From positions 1,798,001 through 1,862,000 of the forward strand of contig NZ_CP102269.1 in the NCBI RefSeq assembly GCF_025148635.1: 64,000 bases of DNA. The letters are read 5' to 3'. Origin of the DNA: Butyricimonas virosa. Its GTDB lineage: Bacteria > Bacteroidota > Bacteroidia > Bacteroidales > Marinifilaceae. Under the pieces are notes generated by a model that was given only the letters and a program-made list of their open reading frames with translations, made no database searches and had not been told where the DNA came from. The translations under genes were made by a program, and so were the position numbers. Positions 43,155-50,327 of this stretch are shown piece after piece; positions within the stretch are counted from its first letter, which is position 1; every line of letters begins with the position of its first letter.

Positions 43155-44150
43155 TCAATCTTTGGAATCTATAACCTTGGATTCTTTGTCTGGAAATGAC
43201 TGGAATGCAGATTTATATCTTAAGCCAATAGAAACTACTTCGCCTCTTATTTTATCTTTTCCAGAAAGATTTATTGGTGTTGATATAAATGGTTCAGAAT
43301 ATTCATCTAAAGGTGTTGGAATGAGAGGGAATTCGAACTCTTTTCCTTTGAATTGAATATCTAAATCAACCATAGGTATAGGCACTTGGATAACGATATT
43401 TCTATATGCTAAGCAAAAAATATAATGTGGTAGAACTTTGTCAATGTTATCCTTTTTCTTGAAAATCATAACGGACGTAAAATCTAATGGGGTACGGTAG
43501 AAGCGTAAACATACTGGTAAAATGCAACCTTCACACGATTTTCCCATTAACCAATTCTTTGTATTGGCTAAGTTATGCAATTCAGATTTTGGAATAATAG
43601 TTAAAGCCATTTTGACGAGAGCTTTTAATACATTCTGAGGTGTGTATGTACGTTTTCCTTTTATTTCTATAGTATTATTGGCCTTGTTTAACTCCTCCCA
43701 TACAATTAATGGTTCTTCTCCTTCTTGTATATTGATTTTTATGGTGTTGTCTTTTCCTATTTCTATCTTACTATTCTCTTTATGACTTAACTTGTATTTA
43801 GGTATTCCTCCCTTGCCGTGTACCATAAACATGGTGTGATAAAGATTCATATATGCAGAGTACTCTGTTTCATAAATAGAAAACATCTGATTACACTCGT
43901 CACATTCATAATCGGATTTAAGAACTCGATTTCCAACCATGTGAGAAATTGCATGTGCAATTTTTTTAAATGTCACATCAGGATTTTCTTTTTCACAAAA
44001 ACGGCATTTTTGAGGTGTGTCACCATCTGAAAGCATTATTTGTTTATCTTCATTTAGGTGGTAGCATACAACATGATCATAAGACGCAGCAAAATTGTGT
44101 AGCATTTTATTAAATCTTTCTTTAAATTTAGTAGACTCTGTGGATTGCAT
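43155..44150 (-). CDS. HNH-endonuclease-like protein, orphan cargo
   Basis: 331 residues. Residues 49-87 form an HNH zinc module: C49-x-x-C52, the AHAISHMVGN stretch with H66, H70 and N74, then C83-x-x-C86-N87. The rest is not recognised; a later pair of cysteines (CEGCILPVC, about 210-218) may bind a second metal. There is no methylase or specificity gene beside it. The DNA is clearly more AT-rich than the rest of the element, pointing to separate acquisition. HNH proteins like this often nick or cut foreign DNA in defence systems, so a stand-alone anti-phage role is plausible but unproved. Confidence 0.72.
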   Translation of the reverse strand: MQSTESTKFKERFNKMLHNFAASYDHVVCYHLNEDKQIMLSDGDTPQKCRFCEKENPDVTFKKIAHAISHMVGNRVLKSDYECDECNQMFSIYETEYSAYMNLYHTMFMVHGKGGIPKYKLSHKENSKIEIGKDNTIKINIQEGEEPLIVWEELNKANNTIEIKGKRTYTPQNVLKALVKMALTIIPKSELHNLANTKNWLMGKSCEGCILPVCLRFYRTPLDFTSVMIFKKKDNIDKVLPHYIFCLAYRNIVIQVPIPMVDLDIQFKGKEFEFPLIPTPLDEYSEPFISTPINLSGKDKIRGEVVSIGLRYKSAFQSFPDKESKVIDSKD

Positions 44151-44350
44151 ATTGATAAATATTTATAGTTATTAATGTTTTTACTAAAAGATGGATATTT
44201 GAAATATTCAATGGGATTTACAATTACATATTTAATTATAATTTTGAATTAGACCGAAAGAATGTATTTTATATGTGTAATTTATATTATCCATGAATCT
44301 AATAGCACCAATAGATAACTTGAATCAGTTATGTGCCATGCGCTTACTTG

Positions 44351-44455
44351 CTATCTGTCTCTTCGGTAATCGCTTTTACCCCATCCAACGAGAAGAGCCT
44401 TTACTATTTTAATGAATACCCAGAAAGCCAATAATACAATAATTGTTTCTCCCAT
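44351..44455 (-). CDS. Possible 34-residue membrane protein upstream of the HNH gene
   Basis: ATG at 44455 to a TAG at 44351. Residues 4-25 form one hydrophobic span (TIIVLLAFWVFIKIVKALL) followed by a basic tail GKSDYRRDR, the shape of a genuine small membrane protein. A -7-like box TACCTTTA (44494-44487) lies about 32 bp upstream on the same strand. An overlapping shorter frame starting 11 bp upstream is less protein-like. It may be cotranscribed with the HNH gene 200 bp downstream. Confidence 0.4.
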   Translation of the reverse strand: MGETIIVLLAFWVFIKIVKALLVGWGKSDYRRDR

Positions 44456-44486
44456 ACTGCTGTCATATTTTTGTTTTTACTACCTG

Positions 44487-44494
44487 TAAAGGTA
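44487..44494 (-). promoter_or_regulatory. -7-like box for the small membrane protein/HNH transcript
   Basis: Reads TACCTTTA on the minus strand, one base off TAnnTTTG. Confidence 0.4.
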
Positions 44495-44572
44495 CGAAAA
44501 AATCACGAGAAAAACAAATGTATTTAGTTAAATATCAATAGAATAGATAATTTATTCTATCTCTTAATGCTG

Positions 44573-44971
44573 CTATGCAATACCAAACAATTCAATCTCA
44601 AATATCAAGGTTGAACCACCGGGGATGTCTGGTTGCGAGAACTTGCCATATCCCATTTCTGCCGGAATGTATATCTCCCATTTATCGCCTATACACATCT
44701 GTTGCATGGCTACAATCCAACCCTCAATCAGTTCGTTCAAACGGAAGGCAATCGGAGTGCCACCCCGGCTGCTGTCAAATTTCTTTCCGCTTATAGTCCA
44801 CCCGGTATAGTGGGCGGTGACGATACTGCGTGGTGTAGGATGCTTGCCATCGTTCTTTCCCCCACTGATGACCTTGTAATAGATACCTTTCGGGAGTGGC
44901 TTTATTCCCTCTTCTTTGGCTTTCGCTTCCAGCCATTCCTTATTGGCTTGTATGTATTCTTTTTTGCTCAT
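44573..44971 (-). CDS. FKBP-type peptidyl-prolyl cis-trans isomerase
   Basis: 132 residues, no signal peptide, so cytoplasmic. The FKBP core is visible: GIYYKVISGG, VTAHYTGWTISGKKFDSS, ELIEGWIVAMQQMCIGDKWEIYIPAEMGYG and GSTLIFEIELFGI, with the active-site Y, F-D, W and aromatic residues in place. It accelerates proline isomerisation in the family. It is the last gene of a minus-strand operon with GNAT, YgbA-like and recombinase-like genes; 1 bp separates it from the GNAT gene. Its partner inside the element is unknown. Confidence 0.9.
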   Translation of the reverse strand: MSKKEYIQANKEWLEAKAKEEGIKPLPKGIYYKVISGGKNDGKHPTPRSIVTAHYTGWTISGKKFDSSRGGTPIAFRLNELIEGWIVAMQQMCIGDKWEIYIPAEMGYGKFSQPDIPGGSTLIFEIELFGIA

Positions 44972-44972
44972 T

Positions 44973-45503
44973 TTATTTCGGATTTTCTAATTTGTATATG
45001 ATGTGTGGCATTTCTTTACCCCGGTAAACGACAGTATGGCTGCCACAAGATTCCATGCCCAGTCGTTTTGCCACTCGGATGGAAGCCTTGTTTTCCGGTC
45101 GGATGCTACAATAAACAGCCGGCAATCCAAAGTTGTCAAAAGCATAGGCTATAAGAGATTCTGCGGCTTCTGTTGCATAACCGTTGTGCCAATATGTGTT
45201 GTCAAATATGTAGCCGATTTCAACGACTGAATTTTCGTTCATTGTTGTCGTCATAAGTCCAGCCTGACCTATCAGCAAACCGCTCTCCTTTAACTCTACG
45301 GCAAAATATCCGATGCAGTCTTTTGTATATCGTGTAAGCTGTCGCTCTATCCAGGATCGTACATCATCTTCACTGAAGCCATGTTCCCAAGCGTACATCA
45401 CTTCCGGCTTGCCCATTATTGCTATCAAAGTCTCAAAGTCGTCATGGGTGAGTTTGCGGATAGCCAGTCGTTCGGTTTCTTGTATGTTTTCTCGTTTGTT
45501 CAT
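44973..45503 (-). CDS. GNAT-family N-acetyltransferase (RimJ/RimL-like)
   Basis: 176 residues of the Acetyltransf_3 type: ETERLAIRKLTHDDFETL at the start, the acetyl-CoA pyrophosphate-binding region YWHNGYATEAAESLIAYAF near 118-137, and NKASIRVAKRLGME near 148-161. Relatives acetylate protein N-termini or small molecules including some antibiotics; the substrate here is unknown. It lies between the YgbA-like gene (20 bp upstream) and FKBP (1 bp downstream). Confidence 0.9.
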   Translation of the reverse strand: MNKRENIQETERLAIRKLTHDDFETLIAIMGKPEVMYAWEHGFSEDDVRSWIERQLTRYTKDCIGYFAVELKESGLLIGQAGLMTTTMNENSVVEIGYIFDNTYWHNGYATEAAESLIAYAFDNFGLPAVYCSIRPENKASIRVAKRLGMESCGSHTVVYRGKEMPHIIYKLENPK

Positions 45504-45522
45504 CGGATAAAAGTTGTTGTGA

Positions 45523-45825
45523 TTACAATTCTCTCAACAGATGTTTGACGGCTGAGACAGGATGATAAAAAAGCATTCTCGGACCGGACCATCGCATAAC
45601 CATTTTTATCCGCTTTTTCATATCCGGGCGATAACAATGTACAGGACACTTTTTACAAGTTGGCTTGTCGTTTCCGAATTTGCAATGGTCAAGTCTGTCC
45701 CTTGCGTATGTCAACAACTCATGGCAAGCCGGACATAGGCTTGCATTGCCTTCCTTTTTTCGGCAGTATAAATGAATCATTTGTTCTACTACCTTCTTCT
45801 CCTCTTCAATACGGCTTTTTACCAT
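45523..45825 (-). CDS. YgbA-like, nitrous oxide-stimulated promoter family protein
   Basis: 100 residues from the ATG at 45825, 4 bp after the recombinase-like stop codon. It contains the family's cysteine pattern: YCRKKEG, LCPACHELLTYARDRLDHCKFGNDKPTCKKCPVHCY, then MKKRIKMVMRWSGPRM. The conserved cysteines suggest a metal or redox centre. E. coli YgbA is induced by nitric oxide via NsrR. In this element it may help cope with host nitrosative stress; that role is inference. Confidence 0.85.
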   Translation of the reverse strand: MVKSRIEEEKKVVEQMIHLYCRKKEGNASLCPACHELLTYARDRLDHCKFGNDKPTCKKCPVHCYRPDMKKRIKMVMRWSGPRMLFYHPVSAVKHLLREL

Positions 45826-45829
45826 ATCG

Positions 45830-46456
45830 TTACTCTTCTTTTGGCTTCCTTTTCCCAAGCGGCCCGCTGAACTTGCCACGATTGAGTGATACGCCGTATT
45901 TATTGAGAATGCGGAACACCGAGCTTCGGCTGTTGAATCCGCTCACTTTCCAGATGTCATCAATGGAATGCCCGTTATTGTACATCGCCACGATAGTTTT
46001 TTCACGTTCCGCCCTGCTGATGTTTTTCTCTTTGGTCGGCTGGTTGATATTCTGTTTCAGATGGATGATGTGGGCTGAAGCCTTGCGCAGCATGGCACAT
46101 TCCTCCGGCAAAGAACCGAACATCTCCAGTACATCGGAGGCTTTTGTTTCCGGAAACAAATCCCCACGGCTGTCAATCTTGTCGTGAATGGAGACAATCC
46201 GAACCACCTTTACCCGGCAGAACTCGATGAATGTCGCCAGCTCACGGGAGCCACGCAGGGCATTGCTGAATTTTGAGACAACCAACTCGTCCCCACGCTC
46301 CAGACTTGCCATCAGCTGTTTCCATTGAGGGCGCAGTTTCTCGTGTCCGTTCTCTTCCTCTATCACTTGTACACAGCCGTATTGCTCCATCCACTCTCTG
46401 TCAGTGTCGAAGCCGTCATAACCGGCTGCCTTGAATATGTAACCTACTTTTGCCAT
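45830..46456 (-). CDS. Serine-recombinase-fold protein lacking catalytic residues, with C-terminal HTH
   Basis: 208 residues from the ATG at 46456. The N-terminal 125 residues follow the resolvase pattern (GYIFKAAGYD, YGCVQVIEE, LRPQWKQLMASLERGDELVV, LRGSRELATFIEF) but the Y-x-R-V-S motif is Y-I-F-K-A: the nucleophile Ser is Ala10 and the first Arg is Phe8. The K-L-D-R-L-x-R-S motif is also altered. The C-terminus (about 145-195) is a helix-turn-helix (REKTIVAMYNNGHSIDDIWKVSGFNS). It probably binds DNA without recombining it and may regulate the operon it heads. Confidence 0.8.
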   Translation of the reverse strand: MAKVGYIFKAAGYDGFDTDREWMEQYGCVQVIEEENGHEKLRPQWKQLMASLERGDELVVSKFSNALRGSRELATFIEFCRVKVVRIVSIHDKIDSRGDLFPETKASDVLEMFGSLPEECAMLRKASAHIIHLKQNINQPTKEKNISRAEREKTIVAMYNNGHSIDDIWKVSGFNSRSSVFRILNKYGVSLNRGKFSGPLGKRKPKEE

Positions 46457-46487
46457 ACTGATGTTCAATGCTAAATGATACCAACTG

Positions 46488-46495
46488 CAAAGGTA
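46488..46495 (-). promoter_or_regulatory. -7 box of the recombinase-like/ygbA/GNAT/FKBP operon
   Basis: Reads TACCTTTG on the minus strand, perfect consensus, about 31 bp before the start codon at 46456. Confidence 0.6.
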
Positions 46496-46526
46496 TAAAG
46501 TTTAATCTGAATAAAATCATACTTAC

Positions 46527-46672
46527 GAAAATAATTTGCAATAATTATACTCTGTATTTTCATTTGTTTTGCTCTTGTTTGTTTTGCCCGTCATACTCGT
46601 AAGTATGAAAAAGAAAGTGTATTAAAGCTTGATTATTAAGTATTATTATACAAACTTTTATACTTACTTTTG
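46527..46672. promoter_or_regulatory. Divergent promoter region with repeated CATACTTAC words
   Basis: CATACTTACG near 46528, CATACT-CGTA-AGTATG near 46591-46606 and ATACTTAC near 46660 are similar words in different orientations between the two divergent genes. They are candidate operators. A plus-strand -7 box TACTTTTG lies at 46665-46672, 24 bp before the next gene. Confidence 0.45.
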
Positions 46673-46696
46673 CAGCCATAAATCAATAATAATCGT

Positions 46697-47791
46697 ATGT
46701 GCAAAGGCTTATTCAAAGTGAAATCAGAGAGAAAAAACAAAGGTACTGATCTTATATCATACTTAAAAAAGCAATCCGTTCTTGCCAAAGGTATTGCCGT
46801 ATGTTTTGCCATCTTTATATTGGCATCGTGCGGAAAAAACACGGATGACAGTATGTTTCAGACAAGTGAAAGTGCTGTCAATGCTTACAGAACCTATTTG
46901 TCCGATATGCGTAGTATGGAAACCCTTTCGACCGAACATTTGATAGAGGCTGTCAACGATTGGCAGGCACTTCGGGATTCAGTTTTTGTCCGTATCGCCA
47001 AAGACACGGCAGACCATATCCACGCAAAGTATGAAACCACCATACAAATGTTGCACGATTCCTTACAAACGGAGTTCATGCGCCTGGCTAATTCAACCCC
47101 AAAAACATTCAAGGATGTATTGCTCATCAAGGAACGGACTTCCCCATACAGGCAGGATGCGGAACTGGCACAAGCGGTTGCGACAGCAGAACCGTTCTTC
47201 GACTCGTTGGATTCGATACCGCTTTACCGAAAAACGGCAAAGAATATCGTATCTGTTTATAAGACCTTTCTTGCCCAAACTCTAAAATCCGGAATAAACA
47301 GCAAAGATGAGCTGCTTGACTTTATAAGAGAAGAAGACAGGCTGTTCCGTTCATTCCTTGCCCATCTTCCGGAACTTGCGGATGCCGACCTTTCTGCCAT
47401 TACAGGCGGCACGGAGCAATGTTGCCTTTCGGTGTTCCAGTCGGCAGAGGACGGCAAGTTCTCTTACCGGGATGCCCTGATATATTTCGCCAAACGTACC
47501 GACCGAAGAATTGTCCTCAATGCGTTGGCTTGCAGGAATGACATCCACCAAGACAAGGTCAAGACGGATGCACAGGCACGTGCGTATGTGTGGATGCTGT
47601 TGCAACCCTACATTGCATTGGACGATTTCAGTATGGCTGTGCTGTCCGATATGGAAAGGGTGTCATTGCATGGTGTAGCAGAACAGATGCCCTCTATGAT
47701 GACCAGACTAAACAAGATTATCGGTACTGGTAATGACCAATGGGAAACTTTGCCGGAATTGTTTATCAAAGTCATGGTCACTTCCATTTAA
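46697..47791 (+). CDS. Lipoprotein of the mobile element, unknown
   Basis: 364 residues. A long basic N-terminus of about 32 residues precedes the hydrophobic core IAVCFAIFILASC with the lipobox Cys near residue 45. The mature part is mainly helical (STEHLIEAVNDWQALRDSVFVRIAKDTADH...), without recognised catalytic motifs. It begins a plus-strand run with three small genes. Its expression is divergent from the recombinase-like operon. Function unknown; a cell-envelope role in transfer or exclusion is possible. Confidence 0.7.
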   Translation: MCKGLFKVKSERKNKGTDLISYLKKQSVLAKGIAVCFAIFILASCGKNTDDSMFQTSESAVNAYRTYLSDMRSMETLSTEHLIEAVNDWQALRDSVFVRIAKDTADHIHAKYETTIQMLHDSLQTEFMRLANSTPKTFKDVLLIKERTSPYRQDAELAQAVATAEPFFDSLDSIPLYRKTAKNIVSVYKTFLAQTLKSGINSKDELLDFIREEDRLFRSFLAHLPELADADLSAITGGTEQCCLSVFQSAEDGKFSYRDALIYFAKRTDRRIVLNALACRNDIHQDKVKTDAQARAYVWMLLQPYIALDDFSMAVLSDMERVSLHGVAEQMPSMMTRLNKIIGTGNDQWETLPELFIKVMVTSI

Positions 47792-47820
47792 AAACAGAAA
47801 CAAATAAAAACTACAACGAT

Positions 47821-48267
47821 ATGCTACAACTCTTTTACGATGACTTTCTCTCCTTCGTGCCGCTCCAGCTTCCGCAATTGTTGGACGTTACCACGATGGA
47901 GCAACCGCAGTTCTATGACGATTATGTCCTGCTCTCTTTCCCTCTTGCGGAACAATACGATCTGGAAGAAGTAATGGATATTCTGGAAGATGACATGGAG
48001 ATGATAATCCTTTACCATCACGTTCCGTCAGGAGCTACCGCCTTCGGCAGCAGTACCTGTGCCTATTCCAATCCGGCTTTCGGGCAGATGTTCAAGATGA
48101 ATGCCAGGATAACGGATACCGGCAAGGCTGACCGCATTGATGTGACCGTCTATGACTCCCTGGAGTTCATGTGTTCAGACCTCTGCCTTGACCTGAAACT
48201 CCATGAACAGTGCGGTTACTTCAAATATCGCAAGAACAAGGAAGAACTGCTTGCGGAGTTTGTATGA
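47821..48267 (+). CDS. Hypothetical protein of the mobile element
   Basis: 148 residues from the ATG at 47821; the reading upstream overlaps the lipoprotein gene's end. The N-terminus is acidic (FYDDFLSFVPLQLPQLLDV, EEVMDILEDDMEMIILYHHVP), and the middle reads like a small enzyme-free alpha/beta fold. It overlaps the next gene by ATGA. No family recognised. Confidence 0.65.
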   Translation: MLQLFYDDFLSFVPLQLPQLLDVTTMEQPQFYDDYVLLSFPLAEQYDLEEVMDILEDDMEMIILYHHVPSGATAFGSSTCAYSNPAFGQMFKMNARITDTGKADRIDVTVYDSLEFMCSDLCLDLKLHEQCGYFKYRKNKEELLAEFV

Positions 48268-48644
48268 GACGGACGATATACCTGCAAATGCTTTACCTTA
48301 TAGATATGCACAAGAGTTGGATTGCCTTGGATGGCAGTCGCAGTTATGCGCCACGTATCATCTTCAAGCGTGGCAGGGTACTTCTATGTACATTCCGCAC
48401 CATTCGTCTTCGGGCAATCTATAAGCACAATGGCTATGAGCGTGGCACGAAATGGAGCATATCCGAATACGAACTGGACAGGGCACTGGCAGTGTATCGC
48501 AAGCGGAATCCCGAAGTCAAGGCTCGCCTGAAAAAGGGAGCATCCTATCTGGAAGCCAAAGATGTCAATGCCATTGTGGAGCTTGCCACATACGGCTTGC
48601 TCAAACTGGAACTGTCAGAATTTCCATTATACAAACAACGTTGA
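48264..48644 (+). CDS. Hypothetical basic protein of the mobile element
   Basis: 126 residues; the ATG at 48264 overlaps the previous stop codon as ATGA, a translational-coupling arrangement. Basic, with RAIYKHNGYERGTKWSISEYELDRALAVYRKRNPEVKARLK; may bind nucleic acid. No family recognised. Confidence 0.6.
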   Translation: MRRTIYLQMLYLIDMHKSWIALDGSRSYAPRIIFKRGRVLLCTFRTIRLRAIYKHNGYERGTKWSISEYELDRALAVYRKRNPEVKARLKKGASYLEAKDVNAIVELATYGLLKLELSEFPLYKQR

Positions 48645-48664
48645 TTATACAATACCCATTCATT

Positions 48665-49066
48665 ATGATTTGGATTATCATTGAAATTCTTTTCCCGGCA
48701 TTGCTCATCGCACTGCCCTTGTCATTGTACAGAAGCAACCGCCCTTTTATGGCAAAGTTCTATTTAAGGATGACGGCAAGCGAGAACGCACGCAAACTCT
48801 ATGTGCGCTGTATGCTCATACTTATTCTCCTGTATCACTATATCTATGCAGGCGGACATTTCGGAGAATGGGGCATCCTGGTATCTACCATCCTGTGTGC
48901 CATTCTGTTCCCGTTCAAACGTGCGGACAAATGGCTGGCCGGACTTCACGAGGAACAGAAGCGTTTCTTTCTGGTGGCACTGCTCGCATTGGCACTTTGT
49001 GCAGTACCGCATCTGCACACTACAGCCGTTACGCTTGGCTTTCTTCTTTTGGCTGCCATGTTCTAA
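48665..49066 (+). CDS. Small polytopic membrane protein, unknown
   Basis: 133 residues from the ATG at 48665. Three or four spans are visible: MIWIIIEILFPALLIALPLSL, a central LYVRCMLILILLYHYIY, WGILVSTILCAILFPF and FFLVALLALALCAVPH with a hydrophobic end. It follows the basic protein by 20 bp. Function unknown. Confidence 0.7.
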   Translation: MIWIIIEILFPALLIALPLSLYRSNRPFMAKFYLRMTASENARKLYVRCMLILILLYHYIYAGGHFGEWGILVSTILCAILFPFKRADKWLAGLHEEQKRFFLVALLALALCAVPHLHTTAVTLGFLLLAAMF

Positions 49067-49244
49067 TCCCTCTTGTAACGTGCTGTCAAAATGGGAAGAT
49101 AAAGAAACCAAGAAACAATGGTGTAAGAATCCCGGAACATTGTCCGAATACTACTACTGACATCATCACGCAATGCTGCCATGAATAAGTGGATAGTGGT
49201 AGTTGATTCAAATCCACAGATAGTCAAATTAAAAATCAACAGAA

Positions 49245-50096
49245 ATGACGAAAGACAAGAATAGATGTGCCAATCAGATATTGGCGGATATGGAACTCTT
49301 CGACTTCCTCAAAGAGAAAGTCGGAGAAAGAAAGACGAAGACCGGTGCCTACCACGACCTGTTGGAAAAGTGTGTGGCAGGATTCGTAGTCCCTTTCCTC
49401 AAGAATCACGAATACGTGTTGCAGGCTGACCAATGCCATGTGACCATTTCCGACCTTGCATCGGAATGGCATTGGCACAGGGCTACCGTCAGGACATTCC
49501 TCGACAAGTTGGAGGATATGGGGCATATATATCGTACACGCTTTGCCAAGAGTGTGGTCATTACAATGGTGTTCAACAAAACCGGCATTGGCAATTCTAC
49601 TACCACTTATAATGGTCAAGCGGAGATTCGACCTGCCGATGAGTTTGATGCCGCTCTATCCAAATGGATAACCGGCAATTTGACAGACTCACAGATGGGT
49701 GATATATGTGAACAATACTACGTAAGTCGGTTGAAAGAGATTGCCGACAATTCTCCTGTTGGTGGCTCTGGAAGCCAAACGTCTTCAAAGGACAAATCAG
49801 CAGATGAACTTACCCGGACATTGGTTCAGCGCATAGCCGTTGCCGGACTGAAGCGAACCATACGAAACTCACGCTTCGACAACCCGACCGCTTTTATCGA
49901 TTTCTTCCACTTCGAGCTGGGGGATGACTGGTCTTCTCTTTTGGCAGCATCCAAGATGACCGCCAAGATAATCCTCGACGGTGAAAGTGAGGTAACGGGC
50001 GCAAGTTCCGATGAGATAGAGATCCTTGCCACGCTCAAAGAACCGTTCAAGGCTCTATGGGCGAAGTGCCGGGAAGACGATTCGGACCTTTTATAG
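49245..50096 (+). CDS. Winged-helix-like DNA-binding protein upstream of the relaxase
   Basis: 283 residues. The segment CHVTISDLASEWHWHRATVRTFLDKLEDMGHIYRTRFAKSVVITM (about 65-110) reads as a winged helix-turn-helix. A central Ser/Gly/Lys-rich linker (PVGGSGSQTSSKDKSADE) separates a C-terminal helical domain. It is 231 bp upstream of the MobV relaxase and on the same strand, so it could be a replication or transfer regulator that binds near oriT. Not assigned to a named family. Confidence 0.65.
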   Translation: MTKDKNRCANQILADMELFDFLKEKVGERKTKTGAYHDLLEKCVAGFVVPFLKNHEYVLQADQCHVTISDLASEWHWHRATVRTFLDKLEDMGHIYRTRFAKSVVITMVFNKTGIGNSTTTYNGQAEIRPADEFDAALSKWITGNLTDSQMGDICEQYYVSRLKEIADNSPVGGSGSQTSSKDKSADELTRTLVQRIAVAGLKRTIRNSRFDNPTAFIDFFHFELGDDWSSLLAASKMTAKIILDGESEVTGASSDEIEILATLKEPFKALWAKCREDDSDLL

Positions 50097-50327
50097 GCTT
50101 TACAACAGTTGTTGTAAGTTTCTACCAGATTGTATAACCACGGACAAGCCGTGATACCCTACGCTTATAGGCTTGCCATTCCAAGCGTGCAGCAGTGCTT
50201 GCACGGTGACCAAACAGAGGGAAGTAAGGGTAGCCTAATACCCCAATAGCATAAAGCTATCGGGAGAGGTGCCCGGACAAGCAGCAAGCTGGGGCAAACA
50301 GGATGTCCGAAAAACAGAAAAGAGAAT
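50097..50327 (+). other. Candidate origin of transfer (oriT) upstream of the MobV relaxase
   Basis: MobV elements carry oriT directly upstream of the relaxase gene. This gap holds several small inverted repeats: TTACAACA-GT-TGTTGTAA (50101-50118), CACGG-ACAAG-CCGTG (50140-50154), and ATAGC-ATAAA-GCTAT (50247-50261), which is preceded by TACCCCA. The exact nick site cannot be placed by eye. Confidence 0.5.

Larger units (their letters stand above)
44151..44572. other. Intergenic region between the HNH gene and FKBP gene
   Basis: Contains the small membrane protein frame and its promoter box listed below. The part 44151-44350 is very AT-rich without a recognisable gene. Confidence 0.5.

Noticed and set aside
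45830..46456. Invertase for the candidate switch at 23252-23416
   Set aside because: The recombinase-like protein lacks the catalytic serine and lies in a mobile element far away.
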